Assembly (NCBI RefSeq): GCF_018614035.1
Contig: NZ_JAGGPA010000020.1
Location: forward strand, 248,001-312,000
Direction: 5' to 3'
Length of the DNA: 64,000 bases
DNA from: Streptomyces sp. ISL-96
GTDB taxonomy: Bacteria > Actinomycetota > Actinomycetes > Streptomycetales > Streptomycetaceae
Both the position numbers and the translations under genes were made by a program. How positions within the stretch are numbered: position 1 is the first letter of the stretch; every line of letters starts with the position of its first letter. Below are positions 46,427 through 55,150 of the stretch, one piece after another. The notes beneath the pieces were generated by a model. It was not told the origin of the DNA and searched no databases. It was given only the letters and a program-made list of their open reading frames with translations.

Positions 46427-49400
46427 GTGAACGTTGACAGGGGTGCTTCGCGTCGGTTGATGCAGCAGGGTTACAACCATGCCCGGAAGTGGCGGGTCCC
46501 CAAGCGTGGCTCGTACGTCCCGTTGCTCGTACTGACCTTCTTGGGCGCGCTGATCCTGCTGTTCCTGGCGGTGACGGCCGTGGTCACCCTGTCGGAGGAG
46601 GCGGACACGGAGTCCTGGACGCCCATCAGGTGGGCTGATCGCCACTGCGCGAAGAGTCCGCTCTCCTGTGGCATCCTCCAGACGGTCGTCATGCCTTTTC
46701 TCACCGTTGCCCTCGCCACGGTCGCGTACCTCTTCTTCCGGTTCACCCGTGTGCGCACGGTGTATCTCAAGAAGGCCAGGGAGAAGCCGCACGAGCTCGT
46801 GGAGACGGCGGGCGGGATCTTCGGCAAGGTCGTGGGGCGTGACCAGCTCTGCGAAATCCTCATGGAGGACCAGCGGGACAGCCGGTTCCGCCGTGCGCAC
46901 GTCGTGGTCGGCGGCGTCGGCACCGGCAAAACGGCGCTGGTCGTGCTGCTGACGCAGGAGCTCGCCCGGCGCAGCGCCCTCGCTGTGCCCCTTCGGCTTC
47001 GGAGCGCCGACAGAGATCTCGACTTCCGGAAGCTGGCGTTCGAACGGTTCTCTCGTGAGGTGCAGGGGCACATCCGTTCCGACGCCGAGGCGGAGAAGGT
47101 GTGGCGTCGGCTGTGCCAGCAAGGACGGATCGTCGTACTCGCGGACGGTCTGGAGGAGGCACTGACCGCTCCGGAGCTGGCGGAGGAGCGCGACACCATC
47201 ATCCGGCTGGCGATCCGCCGGGCGAACGAGGAGCGGCTGCCGCTCATCATCACCTCACGGCCGCACGACTCGCTGAGGGGGATGGAGGCGTCCCTCACCG
47301 ACCTGGAACCGCTGAGCGAGGAGGCCGCCCTCACGTACATCTCCTCGGGCAGCGCTTGGGAGGACCGGCAGCGGCTGGACTGGATCGTCGAGAAGGCCGG
47401 CATCGCCGAGGCGCCCACTTATCTGCAGATCGCCGCCGAACTCCACGACGAAGGGCTGTTGGAGCGCGCCCTCACCGGCCAGTCCGAGGAGGAGGCCGTG
47501 GAGACGCGCGGCGGAGACCGGGCGGCGCTGCGGTTCCATCTGCTCGACACCTGGATCAGCGCCCTGATCAGCGGGCGCTTCCGCCCGGAACTGCCGCTCA
47601 ATCAGGAGGAGCGGCGGGCGGCCATCCACTACCTGTCGGCGATCGCCTGCGTCGGCCTGGCCACGGACTCCTCCGAGGTGCGCTTCAGCGATGTCATGGA
47701 CGAGCAGAATCCGTCACGTCCCCGCTTTCCCGAGATCCTGCTGGAGTTGGACAAAAGGGTCGAGGGCAGTCGGCTGGACCTTCGCCTCGCCGCACACTGG
47801 GGGATGCGGATGGGGCTGCTGGAGCTCGGCGGGGACCGGGTCCGCTTCCAGCACAGCGTGATCCAGGCTCACCTCGGCGCCCGCATCATGAACGCCGTGA
47901 TTCATCCGGACTTCCCGAGGAAGCGACGGGCGGTCGCCATGTTCCCCGCAGCGCTCCAGAAGCCGGGCCGGGAACTGCTGATCGCCATGGTGCTCTACTC
48001 CCGTACGCCCGAAGGCTCGTGCCTCCACGAGGAGGCGCACGGCGACGGGGATCCGTGGTGCCCGGTGTCCGCCGCCCGCGACCTCCTGCTGAACGCGGCG
48101 TGCCAGGCAGAGATGGACCGGGACCACCGGGCGATTCCTCCCGGCTTGCACGCTCCGGAGGGCCGGGTCTCGGACGCCGCCCAGCGGCTCGTCGGCCGCA
48201 CGCTGCACGCCAAGGCGCTGGAGCTGTACGCGGCCGCCCTGGAGATCGACAGCGTCGATGCCGTACCGCAGCAGCACCTGATCGCCATGCGGCTGGCCAC
48301 TGCCTGGCCGGACCTGCGCGCACGCGATCCGCACACCCTGCGCGTCGCCAAGGCGCTGGTGGTGTCCCGCTTCGGCGAGGCGATGCGCGGCGTCGCCCGC
48401 AGGCGCACGCTGCAACCCGCCTATCTGGTGCTCTTCGAGATCGCGCGCCTGGAGCCCTCCTACCCCATCCGGGTCGCCATCGCGCAGGAGATCGGGGCGG
48501 GTGGCGACAGCGCCTTCGCGGTGCTCCAGGCCAGGCTGCGCGGGCCGCAGGGTGTCCGGGAACAGCGGGTGGAACGCGATCCGGACTGGATGGAGGAGCT
48601 GTGGGCGGGCCAGCAACCGGAGGCCGTCGCGGAAGAGGAGTACAGGAGACAACGCCGGGTCGAAGGTGACATCGCCCGCACGAAACGGGAGTCGAAGGAG
48701 CGGGAGGAGCGACGGCGGGAGGAGCGCAAGCGGGAGGAGAAGGAGCGCGAGGACGAGGAGCAGAGATGGCGGGACGACACCATGTGCGCGTGGCTGGTCC
48801 CCCTGCTCGTGGGATCCGTCACCACGCACCGCCACCAGAACACGCCGTACGAGTTCCTGGAGGGCTGGGTGCGGCGGGTCGGCGCTCCGGACGGGGCCGG
48901 CGCGCCCGCCCTCGACCTCACCGTGGAGGTGGCTCTGGCTCAAGGTTTCAAGTACGCGGCGAACCGCCGCCACCGCCATCCGCATGCCAGGCCCGAGGCC
49001 CGCGAGTACCTCAGCGGGCAGGCCTGGGACATGCTCAAGCGCACCCGGTTCTGGTTCACCCGGCTCACGCTGCTGCACGCGCTGACCCTCTGGGCGCTGC
49101 CCGACGGGGTCACGGTGACACAGCCCGCGCACGGACACGGCTCGGATCCCGCCGAACAGGTACGGCAGTGGCTCGCTCTCCCGGACGGCGAGCCGCAGCA
49201 CCCCTTCGTCGAGGCGGCCGCCGAGCTGTGCGTATGGGCCATGGAGACCCGGCAGCCGGAGCGGTTCCTCTGGATCGACGAGTCAGGTGTCGCCGCCCAC
49301 GTCGGCTCCCAGACGGCCCCACAGGGCGAAGCGCGCAAGCACCACCTGTGGATTCCGCCCTCCACCGGCTGGAGTTCCCTGCACCCGCGCGCCCAGCAGC

Positions 49401-49807
49401 TCCTCGCCGATGTCCTCCTGCTGCTCAACCTCGCCGAGCGGGGCGACTGGCCCAAAGACCGGCTACGGCGCCTGCAGCACACGAACCGGCCGGACCTGCC
49501 GCCGTGCCTCACCCGGGACCGAGGACCACTCGACCCTGGTCGTACGGTCGTACGTACAGCCGCGTCGCAGGCGGGCTCCAACTGCCGGGACGACTGCGCC
49601 TTCGAACTTTGCCCGTACCCGCCCAAGGGCCTGGACAGCCACCGGGTCGAGCTGAGCGAGGCCTTCTGCCGCGCGCAGTCCACGCAACTGTCGCGGTCAC
49701 TCTTCCGTCGCCAGGCCCGCTGGCAGCGGCGCACGGACGTCACCGAGCTGAGGCGGTTCTGGGAGCGGATGGGGGAACGGGCGCAGAACAACGCCCGGCC
49801 CAGGTGA
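46427..49807 (+). CDS. Membrane-anchored NACHT-type STAND NTPase
   Basis: About 1126 aa. Two TM helices come first (about residues 32-56 and 85-107). Then a NACHT-like NTPase with Walker A GGVGTGKTALV (about 160-170), Walker B RIVVLADGLEEAL (about 235) and sensor PLIITSRPHDS. A helical region follows, then a very charged coiled coil (about 736-783, rich in EER/KRE) and a Cys/Trp-containing C-terminal region that I do not recognise. STAND NTPases act in signalling, phage defence or cell death. Start is either the GTG at 46427 or the ATG at 46460; neither has a clear ribosome binding site. Monocistronic, ended by a strong hairpin. Confidence 0.8.
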   Translation: MNVDRGASRRLMQQGYNHARKWRVPKRGSYVPLLVLTFLGALILLFLAVTAVVTLSEEADTESWTPIRWADRHCAKSPLSCGILQTVVMPFLTVALATVAYLFFRFTRVRTVYLKKAREKPHELVETAGGIFGKVVGRDQLCEILMEDQRDSRFRRAHVVVGGVGTGKTALVVLLTQELARRSALAVPLRLRSADRDLDFRKLAFERFSREVQGHIRSDAEAEKVWRRLCQQGRIVVLADGLEEALTAPELAEERDTIIRLAIRRANEERLPLIITSRPHDSLRGMEASLTDLEPLSEEAALTYISSGSAWEDRQRLDWIVEKAGIAEAPTYLQIAAELHDEGLLERALTGQSEEEAVETRGGDRAALRFHLLDTWISALISGRFRPELPLNQEERRAAIHYLSAIACVGLATDSSEVRFSDVMDEQNPSRPRFPEILLELDKRVEGSRLDLRLAAHWGMRMGLLELGGDRVRFQHSVIQAHLGARIMNAVIHPDFPRKRRAVAMFPAALQKPGRELLIAMVLYSRTPEGSCLHEEAHGDGDPWCPVSAARDLLLNAACQAEMDRDHRAIPPGLHAPEGRVSDAAQRLVGRTLHAKALELYAAALEIDSVDAVPQQHLIAMRLATAWPDLRARDPHTLRVAKALVVSRFGEAMRGVARRRTLQPAYLVLFEIARLEPSYPIRVAIAQEIGAGGDSAFAVLQARLRGPQGVREQRVERDPDWMEELWAGQQPEAVAEEEYRRQRRVEGDIARTKRESKEREERRREERKREEKEREDEEQRWRDDTMCAWLVPLLVGSVTTHRHQNTPYEFLEGWVRRVGAPDGAGAPALDLTVEVALAQGFKYAANRRHRHPHARPEAREYLSGQAWDMLKRTRFWFTRLTLLHALTLWALPDGVTVTQPAHGHGSDPAEQVRQWLALPDGEPQHPFVEAAAELCVWAMETRQPERFLWIDESGVAAHVGSQTAPQGEARKHHLWIPPSTGWSSLHPRAQQLLADVLLLLNLAERGDWPKDRLRRLQHTNRPDLPPCLTRDRGPLDPGRTVVRTAASQAGSNCRDDCAFELCPYPPKGLDSHRVELSEAFCRAQSTQLSRSLFRRQARWQRRTDVTELRRFWERMGERAQNNARPR

Positions 49808-49831
49808 CCCGCACCAATGTCCGCACGGGCC

Positions 49832-49867
49832 GCCTCTGTCTCCGCCGTGGCCGGCGGAGACAGAGGC
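49832..49867. terminator. Bidirectional terminator
   Basis: Perfect 16-bp stem (49832-49847 with 49852-49867) and a 4-nt loop, between the convergent NACHT and glycosidase genes. Confidence 0.8.
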
Positions 49868-49872
49868 GTGTG

Positions 49873-52800
49873 TCAGCCCAGGGTGTGGGCCGTCACGTCG
49901 GACACCTTCCAGCGCTGGTTGGAGCCGGAGTTCGACGTCCACAGTGTGACGGCGGCTCCGTCGTGCGTCGCCTGGCCGCCGACTTCGAGCAGTCTTCCGG
50001 TGGCGGCGTTGACGAGGGTCCAGGTGCCGTCGCCGGTCGTCGACATGATCCACTGGGTGGCCTTGTCGCGGTTGCCGCTGTCGGCCTCCAGCACCGGGGC
50101 TCCGTCGCGGACGGCCAGGCGTTTTCCTTCCGCCGGGTTGGTGAACACGTACCGCTTCTGGTTGCCGGTGTCACCGGTGATCTGCCGCAGCTGCCACTGC
50201 TGGCCGGTGTTGGCCGCTCCCGCGCTCGCAGTCCTGATGACGAGGCTCGTGCCGTTGTCGGCGGTGCTGAGTGCCTTTCCGCTCTGGACGCCGGTCAGTT
50301 GGTACGTGTGGCCCTTCCGCAGCAGGGCCGCGTCCTTCGCTACACCGGAGACGCCCTTGACCACGAAGGAGGTCACAGACTGGGCGGGCACGGTGAAGGT
50401 GGCCTTCCGGTCGCTGACCGCCACGGCCTCGTGCCGTTCGAGCTTGCCTTCGGCGCTGGTCACGACGGGGGTGACGGTGGCGTTGCGGGTGATGTGGCCG
50501 AACTTCGACAGATCGACCGTGACCGTACGGGCGTCAGTGGTGCTGTTGACGTGGACAACCGTCGCCGCGTCGCCCTTCTTGGAGACCGCGGCGGCACTGG
50601 ACGTGTCGTCGACGTTGATCAGCCGGTCACCGGGCTTGATGTAGTGGGTGAAGTTGCGCGCCGTGTCGAATTTGGTGTTCGTACGAATGGGACAGGTCGC
50701 CAGGGTGTCCTTCGCGGTGCAGCTGAACGGGAGCTGGATGCTCCCCCAGTTGCCGCCCCTGGCCGACTCCCCGCCGGGCTTCATGTTGTCGTAGTCCTCG
50801 ACGGGCTGCCAGAACACCCAGGCCTCGGGCTCAAGTTCACGCAGGTCGTCGACCATGCGCTGGGCCAGCCCGAGGCCCGGCCGCATGTCCGTGAAGCTCT
50901 GCCCGTCGCCCCAGTCGCCCTCGACCTCGCTCATCCACAGCGGCTTGCCGTCCGCCTTGGCCAGGTCACGCACGGAGGTGCGGCCGGCGGTGCCATAGGT
51001 GTGGACGTTCATCTGGTCGACGAGGTCGCGCACTTCCCGGGGATAGCTGTTCCAGTTCTGCGCGAAGATGCTGGGGTTGGTCTCGTCCATCGCTGAGATC
51101 TTCGCGTCGGTACGGGACTTCTCCAGCGCCGGGGCCAGGGCGCGGAGCACCTTCTGCTGGAGTCCGGGGCCGATGTGGGCCCCTTCCTGGCGGCCGCCGA
51201 CCGGTTGGCCGTCGGCTCCCAGGCGGGTGCCCCAGTAGTCGGTGTTGGGTTCGTTGAACGGGTCGAGGGTGTCGACCTTGATGCCGTGTGCCTTCTCCAG
51301 CCGCTCGGTCGCGCCCGCGAGGTAGGCGGCGAAGTCGTCGACGGACTCCGTCTTGAGCTGGTCGGTGGAGGAGTTGAAGCCGCCGGAGACGTAGCCGCTG
51401 TTGGTCATGAACCACGGCGGTGAGTTGCTGAACGTCTCCCAGTGGTCGATGTCGTTCTTGATCCGGTCGATCCACCAGCGCTGAGTGGCGTCGGCCTGCG
51501 GATTCCAGTCGGCCGGGTCCTTGGCGCTCCACCAGTCGGTGTCTTCGCGGGTGGTGCCCGCCGGGGCCTTCCACCAGCCTTCGACCGCTCCCCCGGCACG
51601 GAGGTAGTCCTTCACGTCGGGGGCGTTGCCGCCGCCGATGTTGTAGCGGGCGATGTTCAGGGCGAGGCCGTCGTCGCCGAAGAGGAGGCCGGCCAGCTTC
51701 TGGCGTATCTCCTCGGGGTAGTCGCCGGTGGCGTTGGCGAACCAGACCAGGCTGGTGCCCCAGCCCTGGAAGCTCTCGTGCGCGTACGAGGGATCGGGCC
51801 GGACGGTCACGGAAGAGACCGCTGCCGCGCTCCGGGCCTGTGCGTCCTGCTGCGGGACGGTGACCAGTGCGGCCCCGGTGGCCAGGGCGGTGATGCCGAT
51901 GGGGATGTGCTGGTTGGCGTGCATGCCGTTCAGGATGTCCGTGCCGGCGACGCAGGCGTCGATGAGCCGGTCGAGGTCGAAGAGCCGGGCCAGTACCAGG
52001 TGTTCGGGCTTGCCGGTGATCGCGTACAGATCGCAGATCGCCTCGACGATGCCGCCGAACTCGCCGCTGGAGAAGATCCCCCACATGCGCTGCCGGGTGG
52101 CGGCGGGCAGTCTGGACAGCCGGGAGTACATCCAGTCGCACATACCGGCGGCGAGATCGAGCGCCCGGTCGTCGCCGGTGTTGAGGTACGCGTCGAGGAG
52201 TCCTCGCAGGATCTTGTGGGCGGTGTAGTACGGCGCCCACACCACGGTGTAGTTGCCGGTGGTCATCGACTCCAGGGTGATGAACTGCGTCTCCGGGTAC
52301 GCCGCCAGGAAACCGGGGTGGCTCGGTGCGCCCCAGGTACGGCGAAGCGTCGCGGGGCGGCCGCGGCCGGAGGCGTCGGCGAAGGTGGCGCCGTTCGTCT
52401 CGTCGAAGGTGTACGAGGCGAGGTCGCCGGCGCCCGCGGAGGACTCGGCGGCCGGCGTGTCCTGGAGTGCGGCGATCTCGGTGGGGGTCAGCGCCCGTGA
52501 CCAGATGTCGACCTGGTCGAAGGCGCCGGCGAAGACGGGGTCGGCGGGGTAGTTCGACCGGCCGAGCCAGTTGTTGGCAAGGGTTCCGAGCGCCCGCGGG
52601 TTGAGGGTCATGGCGGTGTTCCGGCCGACGACGGTGCCGTTGACGTAGAGCGTCGCGGTGGTGCCGGAGAGGGTCACCGCGAGGTGGCTCCACCGGTTCA
52701 GTGGAAGTGGGGCGCTGCCGTTGATGCCTTGCTCGCCGCCGGGGCCGTTGGTGGTGAGGGCGAAACGGGGATGGCCGTTGGCGTTGCGGGCGGCCAGGTA

Positions 52801-53502
52801 GAGATAGCGGGTGGTGTCGTTGCCGAAGTCGAAGACGCGTGTCCAGTCGGCGTCGTGAGTGGGCTTCACCCAGGCGGAGAGGGTGACGGCGGAGGAGTCG
52901 CCGAGGACGCCGGCGGGCAGATCGACGTACCTGTGGGAGCCGCGCACGTTCTCGGCGGCCGTACCGAACCTTCCGGGAACGCTGAGCACAGCCGGGTCGC
53001 GGCGCAGCGCCTCGCGGACCCCGGTCAGGGCACCGATCATGTGACGGATCTTGTCGGCGTAGACCGCCTGCCCGGTGCTCCCGTACGCCTGGGAGAGCAT
53101 GGTGAGGAAGTGGCCCGTGTAGTGGCCACGGAGGTTGCCGTTCGCCTCGCCGTCAAGACCCTCCCAGCCGCCGGGGGCGACCGCGCCGAGGGTGGAGAGC
53201 CCGGCGTTGGCACGGAAGACCTGCAACAGCCGGTCGACGTCGTAGCCACGGCCGTGGTCGAGCATCAGTTGGCGCTTGGCGGCGAAGATGCCGTTGCCAC
53301 CGAGGGTCACGTCCTTGAGCGGGAAGGGCTGGACCTTCCAGGCGGACGGAACCCGCAGCGCAACGCCCGCGGCACCGGCACCGGCACCGGGCATCCGAGG
53401 CGCCCCGGTCGCCTGACCTGCGGGCAGGGACGTCACCAGGGGTGCCGTCGCGACGAGCGTCGCGCCACGGAGGAAGTTTCGTCTGTCAAGGGGAGGCGCC
53501 AT
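49873..53502 (-). CDS. Chimeric secreted glycosidase: truncated GH127 (with LamG) fused in frame to GH30
   Basis: About 1209 aa. Tat-type signal (DRRNFLRGATLVA). Residues about 60-185 and 375-533 are the first half of a GH127 beta-L-arabinofuranosidase-like domain (LRGHYTGHFLTMLSQAY, WAPYYTAHKILRGLLDAY), with a LamG-like domain inserted at about 190-370. GH127 stops abruptly after MHANQHIPI. The next residues (GITALATGAALVTVPQQ) are the hydrophobic core of another signal peptide, followed by a full GH30 endo-beta-1,6-galactanase-like domain (acid/base DPFNEPNTDYWG, nucleophile MSEVEGDWGDG) and a ricin-type lectin domain at the end. The expected GH127 Cys/Glu zinc site lies beyond the breakpoint, so that half is probably inactive. 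ATG at 53502 after GAGGAG. Confidence 0.85.
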   Translation of the reverse strand: MAPPLDRRNFLRGATLVATAPLVTSLPAGQATGAPRMPGAGAGAAGVALRVPSAWKVQPFPLKDVTLGGNGIFAAKRQLMLDHGRGYDVDRLLQVFRANAGLSTLGAVAPGGWEGLDGEANGNLRGHYTGHFLTMLSQAYGSTGQAVYADKIRHMIGALTGVREALRRDPAVLSVPGRFGTAAENVRGSHRYVDLPAGVLGDSSAVTLSAWVKPTHDADWTRVFDFGNDTTRYLYLAARNANGHPRFALTTNGPGGEQGINGSAPLPLNRWSHLAVTLSGTTATLYVNGTVVGRNTAMTLNPRALGTLANNWLGRSNYPADPVFAGAFDQVDIWSRALTPTEIAALQDTPAAESSAGAGDLASYTFDETNGATFADASGRGRPATLRRTWGAPSHPGFLAAYPETQFITLESMTTGNYTVVWAPYYTAHKILRGLLDAYLNTGDDRALDLAAGMCDWMYSRLSRLPAATRQRMWGIFSSGEFGGIVEAICDLYAITGKPEHLVLARLFDLDRLIDACVAGTDILNGMHANQHIPIGITALATGAALVTVPQQDAQARSAAAVSSVTVRPDPSYAHESFQGWGTSLVWFANATGDYPEEIRQKLAGLLFGDDGLALNIARYNIGGGNAPDVKDYLRAGGAVEGWWKAPAGTTREDTDWWSAKDPADWNPQADATQRWWIDRIKNDIDHWETFSNSPPWFMTNSGYVSGGFNSSTDQLKTESVDDFAAYLAGATERLEKAHGIKVDTLDPFNEPNTDYWGTRLGADGQPVGGRQEGAHIGPGLQQKVLRALAPALEKSRTDAKISAMDETNPSIFAQNWNSYPREVRDLVDQMNVHTYGTAGRTSVRDLAKADGKPLWMSEVEGDWGDGQSFTDMRPGLGLAQRMVDDLRELEPEAWVFWQPVEDYDNMKPGGESARGGNWGSIQLPFSCTAKDTLATCPIRTNTKFDTARNFTHYIKPGDRLINVDDTSSAAAVSKKGDAATVVHVNSTTDARTVTVDLSKFGHITRNATVTPVVTSAEGKLERHEAVAVSDRKATFTVPAQSVTSFVVKGVSGVAKDAALLRKGHTYQLTGVQSGKALSTADNGTSLVIRTASAGAANTGQQWQLRQITGDTGNQKRYVFTNPAEGKRLAVRDGAPVLEADSGNRDKATQWIMSTTGDGTWTLVNAATGRLLEVGGQATHDGAAVTLWTSNSGSNQRWKVSDVTAHTLG

Positions 53503-53810
53503 GAACTCCTCATTCGTTCGGTATATCGAACCTCGTCTGACATCTCGATCGAGAAGGTAGGACGCTGGCACGGACACGTCAACACCGCGCACAGGAGCCG
53601 CACGTACGCCGCGCACCCTCCGGTAATCCGGCTCTTTCCACCAGGAGGAGTCGCACCACTGTTCCGGTGAACCAATTGACAGCCCTTGCTCGCCGGTGCG
53701 GACTCCGAGATTCTGCGCGGCCGGCGGATGTGAGCCTGCGAGCACGGTACGACACGGCGATGTTGCGGCTCATGGCCCAGACGTGAGCGAGCTTCTGATC
53801 CGGCCTGCCC
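53503..53810. other. Intergenic region upstream of the chimeric glycosidase
   Basis: About 308 nt. It holds the promoter and operator-like repeat of the glycosidase gene. Short frames on both strands look like chance GC-rich translation. Confidence 0.5.
53516..53531. promoter_or_regulatory. Inverted repeat before the glycosidase start
   Basis: GTTCG-GTATAT-CGAAC, with near-palindromic A/T-rich centre, 13 nt upstream of the start codon. Its position at the transcript start suggests a repressor site. Confidence 0.45.
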
Positions 53811-54335
53811 TCACCCGTCCGACGTAACCAGCCCTTCGCGGTTGCCACGGGACGCCGAGCGCAGCGCGAGGGCGCACCAGATGCCCGCCGCCGTCAGTGC
53901 GGCCGCGGCCATCGCAGCCAGCACCGGCGCTTCCGGCCGCCAGCCCAGCGAGACCCGGGTTCCCAGGGCGGTGAGCACGGCCGCGATCCGCCCCACGGCG
54001 TAGACCGGAACCCTGGCGGCAGCGGCCCGCAGCACGGCCGCCGCCGCCAGGCCGGTCGCAGTCCAGGTGAGCAGATACGGCCAGACTTCCCCCGGAGCCG
54101 CGGACGGCAGCCCGTACTCCTCGGGGCCGACACGGAAGAAGGCGCTCGCCCAGCCCACCCCCACCCCGAGGACGGTGATGCCCGCCACCCACAAGGCATG
54201 ACGCCACCACGGGCCGGGCCGCACGGTCTGTTCGTGGTCGTCGGGGCTGAAGGGGTCAATAAGTTCGATCACGCCCAGAAGGACGCTGCCCGACGGCCGG
54301 ACGTTGCCCCGGAGGGGGACGAACACAAGGGGCAT
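53811..54335 (-). CDS. Integral membrane protein, unknown function
   Basis: Up to 174 aa with about four TM helices (WWRHALWVAGITVLGVGVGW, WPYLLTWTATGLAAAAVL, VGRIAAVLTALG, VLAAMAAAALTAAGIWCALA). Starts at 54335 (ATG) or, more likely, at 54272 (GTG, before IELIDPFSPDDHEQ); no strong ribosome binding site is seen at either. No family recognised. Confidence 0.6.
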   Translation of the reverse strand: MPLVFVPLRGNVRPSGSVLLGVIELIDPFSPDDHEQTVRPGPWWRHALWVAGITVLGVGVGWASAFFRVGPEEYGLPSAAPGEVWPYLLTWTATGLAAAAVLRAAAARVPVYAVGRIAAVLTALGTRVSLGWRPEAPVLAAMAAAALTAAGIWCALALRSASRGNREGLVTSDG

Positions 54336-54384
54336 GGATCCGCGACTACGGGCGGCCCGCCGCCGACCGCCGGCTGTCCGCGCC

Positions 54385-55119
54385 TCATGACGCCGTCCGA
54401 GCGAGCCGGAAGCCGAGGTCGTCGATCCTGAACGAGGGGTGACTGCGGCGACGCACAGACGCACCGCAGCCCCGCGTCGACTCGGCCCAGCCGCCACCGC
54501 GGAAAATGCGGTACGAGCCGTAGATCTCCTCGTCGTAGAGATCCCAGCACCACTCCCAGACGTTGCCCAGCATGTCGTGCAGCCCCCACGAGTTGGGGGC
54601 CTTGCCGCCGACGTCGTGGACCCGGCCTCCGGAGTTGTCCGCGTACCAGGCGATGTCGTCTATCTCCCCGTACCGGTAGCCGCTGGTGCCCGCCTTGCAG
54701 GCGTACTGCCACTCCGCCTCGGTCGGCAGGCGATAGCCGTTGGACGACCAGTCGCAGGTCACCTCCCCGCTCTGTGCGTCGCGGGAGTACGCCCGGTCGA
54801 GGCCGGACCGGTCCGAGATCCGGTTGCATACGTCGATCGCGTCGAGCCAGCTGACGTTCGTCACGGGCGAGGAGCCGCTCGTGGCAGGAACGGGATCCGC
54901 TCCTGAGACGGCACGGTGGAGGTTCGCCGTGACGGGATACCGGCCGAGCAGGAAAGGAGCGATCTCAGCCCGCCAGCTGGTGCCGCGCCGGTCGTCCCGA
55001 AGGTCGACGGCGCCACCGGGCACCTGAACCATCGAGGGGATCGTCGGGTCGTCGGTGGCTGGGTGCACGCGGTGGGCCTCTCCGTCCGGGGCGACCACAA
55101 GGTCGTCTCGCGCCCACAA
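54385..55119 (-). CDS. SUMF1/FGE-like (formylglycine-generating enzyme fold) protein
   Basis: Up to 244 aa. Family motifs: PFLLGRYPVT, VTNVSWLDAIDVCNRISDR, NGYRLPTEAEWQYACKAG, LHDMLGNVWEWCWD, FRGGGWAEST and DLGFRLAR. Where FGE has two active-site cysteines (GGSxxCxxxxC), this protein keeps only the second (GGGWAESTRGC) and has Glu at the first, so it may not make formylglycine. The start is uncertain (TTG 55119, GTG 55117 or ATG 55032). The gap to the SpoIIE-type gene upstream is only 31 nt on the same strand, so they may be cotranscribed. Confidence 0.8.
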   Translation of the reverse strand: MWARDDLVVAPDGEAHRVHPATDDPTIPSMVQVPGGAVDLRDDRRGTSWRAEIAPFLLGRYPVTANLHRAVSGADPVPATSGSSPVTNVSWLDAIDVCNRISDRSGLDRAYSRDAQSGEVTCDWSSNGYRLPTEAEWQYACKAGTSGYRYGEIDDIAWYADNSGGRVHDVGGKAPNSWGLHDMLGNVWEWCWDLYDEEIYGSYRIFRGGGWAESTRGCGASVRRRSHPSFRIDDLGFRLARTAS

Positions 55120-55150
55120 TACGTATGGCGTTGTGGCTTGTTGACTCCGC

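Noticed and set aside
51442..52500. Plus-strand frame over the chimeric glycosidase
   Set aside because: Shadow of GH127/GH30 coding sequence.
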